Assembly: GCF_014204835.1 (NCBI RefSeq)
Contig: NZ_JACHMD010000001.1
Location: forward strand, 2,356,001 to 2,420,000
Source: Microbacterium marinum
GTDB lineage: Bacteria > Actinomycetota > Actinomycetes > Actinomycetales > Microbacteriaceae
DNA length: 64,000 bases
Direction: 5' to 3'
This document shows, piece after piece, positions 63,002-64,000 of this stretch (position 1 is its first letter; each line of letters opens with the position of its first letter). A program made the position numbers and the translations under genes. A model generated the notes under the pieces. That model was not told the origin of the DNA. It ran no database searches and saw only the letters and a program-made list of their open reading frames with translations.

Positions 63002-64000
63002 GACTGCTCCCCCTTCCCCGCAGCGCGGTCGTCCTCCTGCTGAGCTACGCCTTCGCTCTCCTCCGCTTCGGCGGGCTCAACCCGGCTCGCCGCCTTCTTC
63101 GTCGTCTCGGGCGCGTCGACGTCCCGCTGGGCGGAGTCGTCAGCCTCGAGCGACGCGTCGGCTTCGGGCGCATCCTGGAACCACTTCGCCACGACATCAT
63201 CCGCGTCGTCACTGATGTGCTCATCCGCATCACCAGTGGCAGCGACGTCAGCGGAGTGACTCTCGTCGAGAGAATCACCGGAGCTGAGGTCCTCCGCGAG
63301 CAAATGCTGTGCGCCGGGAACGGACTGGCGTGCCGTGCGCGACTCCGTGGAGGCGACGGCGGCGTGCGCATCCGCGCCCCCGGCGAGGACCGCCTGATGC
63401 AGGTCGGCGTCATCAAGCCCGGCGATCTCTCCGGCTTGCGCGAAGCTCCATCTGATGTACTCGATGGCGACAAGGAATCCGATGATCAGAAGGCACCAGA
63501 GGGTTCCGATACCCAGCAGCAGCGCCTTGGCGTCCGCGAATGTCAGAGCTACCGCGGAGACCAGTGCAAGTCCCGCCAGTCCGACGATCAGCGTCGCCCG
63601 CAGCAGCACCGGGTAACGGTGAGTGAACGGCTGCGCTCGGCGGGTGAGCTCGACCCGGTATGCACGGCGATCCGAGAGCGCGCGGATGATCTCTCTCAGC
63701 CGGTAGCCCGAACCGGCGACCTGGACGTTCTCACCGATCAGCAGGTCGGTCGCGGCCACCTCGCGGTTGAACAGAATGTGGAAGCTAGCGAGCCTGCGCC
63801 GCAGGACCAGTCCGAAGAAGAATGCGAGGGCGACGAAGACGGCGAGTGTCCCGAGGAACCGCCAGTAGTGGCCGCCGTAGAACCCCGCGATCGTCTCCCG
63901 CATTGCGTCGATGCCGTAAGAGAACGGCAGCAGCGGATAGATCGCGCGGAAGAAGTCGGGCATCAGCTCGATCGGGTACAACCCCGACGCGCCCGGGATC
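62998..64000 (-). CDS. YhgE/Pip-family membrane protein, C-terminal part (5' end outside window)
   Basis: The visible ~334 residues begin PGASGLYPIELMPDFFRAIY, then PFSYGIDAMRETIAGFYGGH, the same C-terminal signature as the gene downstream. Membrane helices follow around FLGTLAVFVALAFFFGLVLR, then two more around YPVLLRATLIVGLAGLALVS and GIGTLWCLLIIGFLVAIEYI. An acidic cytoplasmic tail of about 130 residues, rich in Asp/Glu/Ala/Ser, ends the protein; the downstream paralogue lacks it. The stop overlaps the downstream start (GTGA). The start and extracellular domain lie beyond base 64000. Confidence 0.9.
   Translation of the reverse strand, partial: IPGASGLYPIELMPDFFRAIYPLLPFSYGIDAMRETIAGFYGGHYWRFLGTLAVFVALAFFFGLVLRRRLASFHILFNREVAATDLLIGENVQVAGSGYRLREIIRALSDRRAYRVELTRRAQPFTHRYPVLLRATLIVGLAGLALVSAVALTFADAKALLLGIGTLWCLLIIGFLVAIEYIRWSFAQAGEIAGLDDADLHQAVLAGGADAHAAVASTESRTARQSVPGAQHLLAEDLSSGDSLDESHSADVAATGDADEHISDDADDVVAKWFQDAPEADASLEADDSAQRDVDAPETTKKAASRVEPAEAEESEGVAQQEDDRAAGKGEQS

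Noticed and set aside
60815-64000. Prophage or phage-defence reading of the 'phage infection protein' family
   Set aside because: YhgE/Pip proteins are host membrane proteins used as phage receptors in some bacteria; no phage structural, integrase or lysis genes are nearby.

Overview
The window is about 70% GC with tightly packed, strongly GC-biased genes, and reads as the chromosome of a high-GC actinobacterium. The gene order (mraZ to divIVA division cluster; the idsA - Rv2175c-like - pknL - aroG - fadD block; garA-ftsR) and protein styles fit Microbacteriaceae, most likely Microbacterium. The genus is an inference from recall; no search was run.

Layout. 1-2747: the 5' part of dnaE (running off the left edge) divergent from a Nudix hydrolase. 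2760-20495: a long leftward cell-wall and division cluster, in transcription order mraZ, rsmH, ftsL, ftsI, murF, mraY, murD, ftsW, murG, murC, ftsQ, ftsZ, a YggS-type PLP protein, sepF, a YggT protein, divIVA, lspA and an RluA-type pseudouridine synthase. murE is not in its usual place between ftsI and murF, and no pgeF lies between ftsZ and yggS. Three tandem 10-bp boxes precede mraZ. 20.7-31.1 kb: DUF3040 protein, polyprenyl diphosphate synthase, Rv2175c-like DNA-binding protein, LysM/lytic-transglycosylase-like exoprotein, PASTA kinase (PknL-like), class II DAHP synthase, acyltransferase, ROK kinase and long-chain acyl-CoA ligase. 31.1-42 kb: peptide deformylase, a MinD-like ATPase, pyruvate carboxylase, a ParA ATPase, two MerR regulators, GarA/OdhI, a small Cys-motif protein, CopC and dihydrolipoamide dehydrogenase. 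Pyc, GarA and Lpd all act at or near the pyruvate/2-oxoglutarate node. 42-54.6 kb: ordinary metabolic and transport genes (CYTH protein, GATase, glycogen phosphorylase, YihY, prepilin peptidase, AKR, CPA1 antiporter, quinone reductase, MFS).

54.6-64 kb is accessory. It holds an IS5-family transposase remnant; an SDR gene; a decayed MFS gene split by a 1,048-bp IS481-family element with 6-bp target duplications; a LysR regulator behind a perfect 18-bp hairpin; a CPBP protease; and a TetR gene with two tandem YhgE/Pip membrane proteins, the second cut by the right edge.

Many first genes have a TANNNT -10 box ending 6-7 nt before the start codon, so leaderless transcription looks common. I found no tRNA, rRNA, CRISPR array, prophage or clearly new multi-gene defence or biosynthetic system. 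The most interesting leads are the LysR/SDR shared operator, the altered GarA phospho-motif, the missing murE, and the IS481 insertion whose removal restores the MFS frame.
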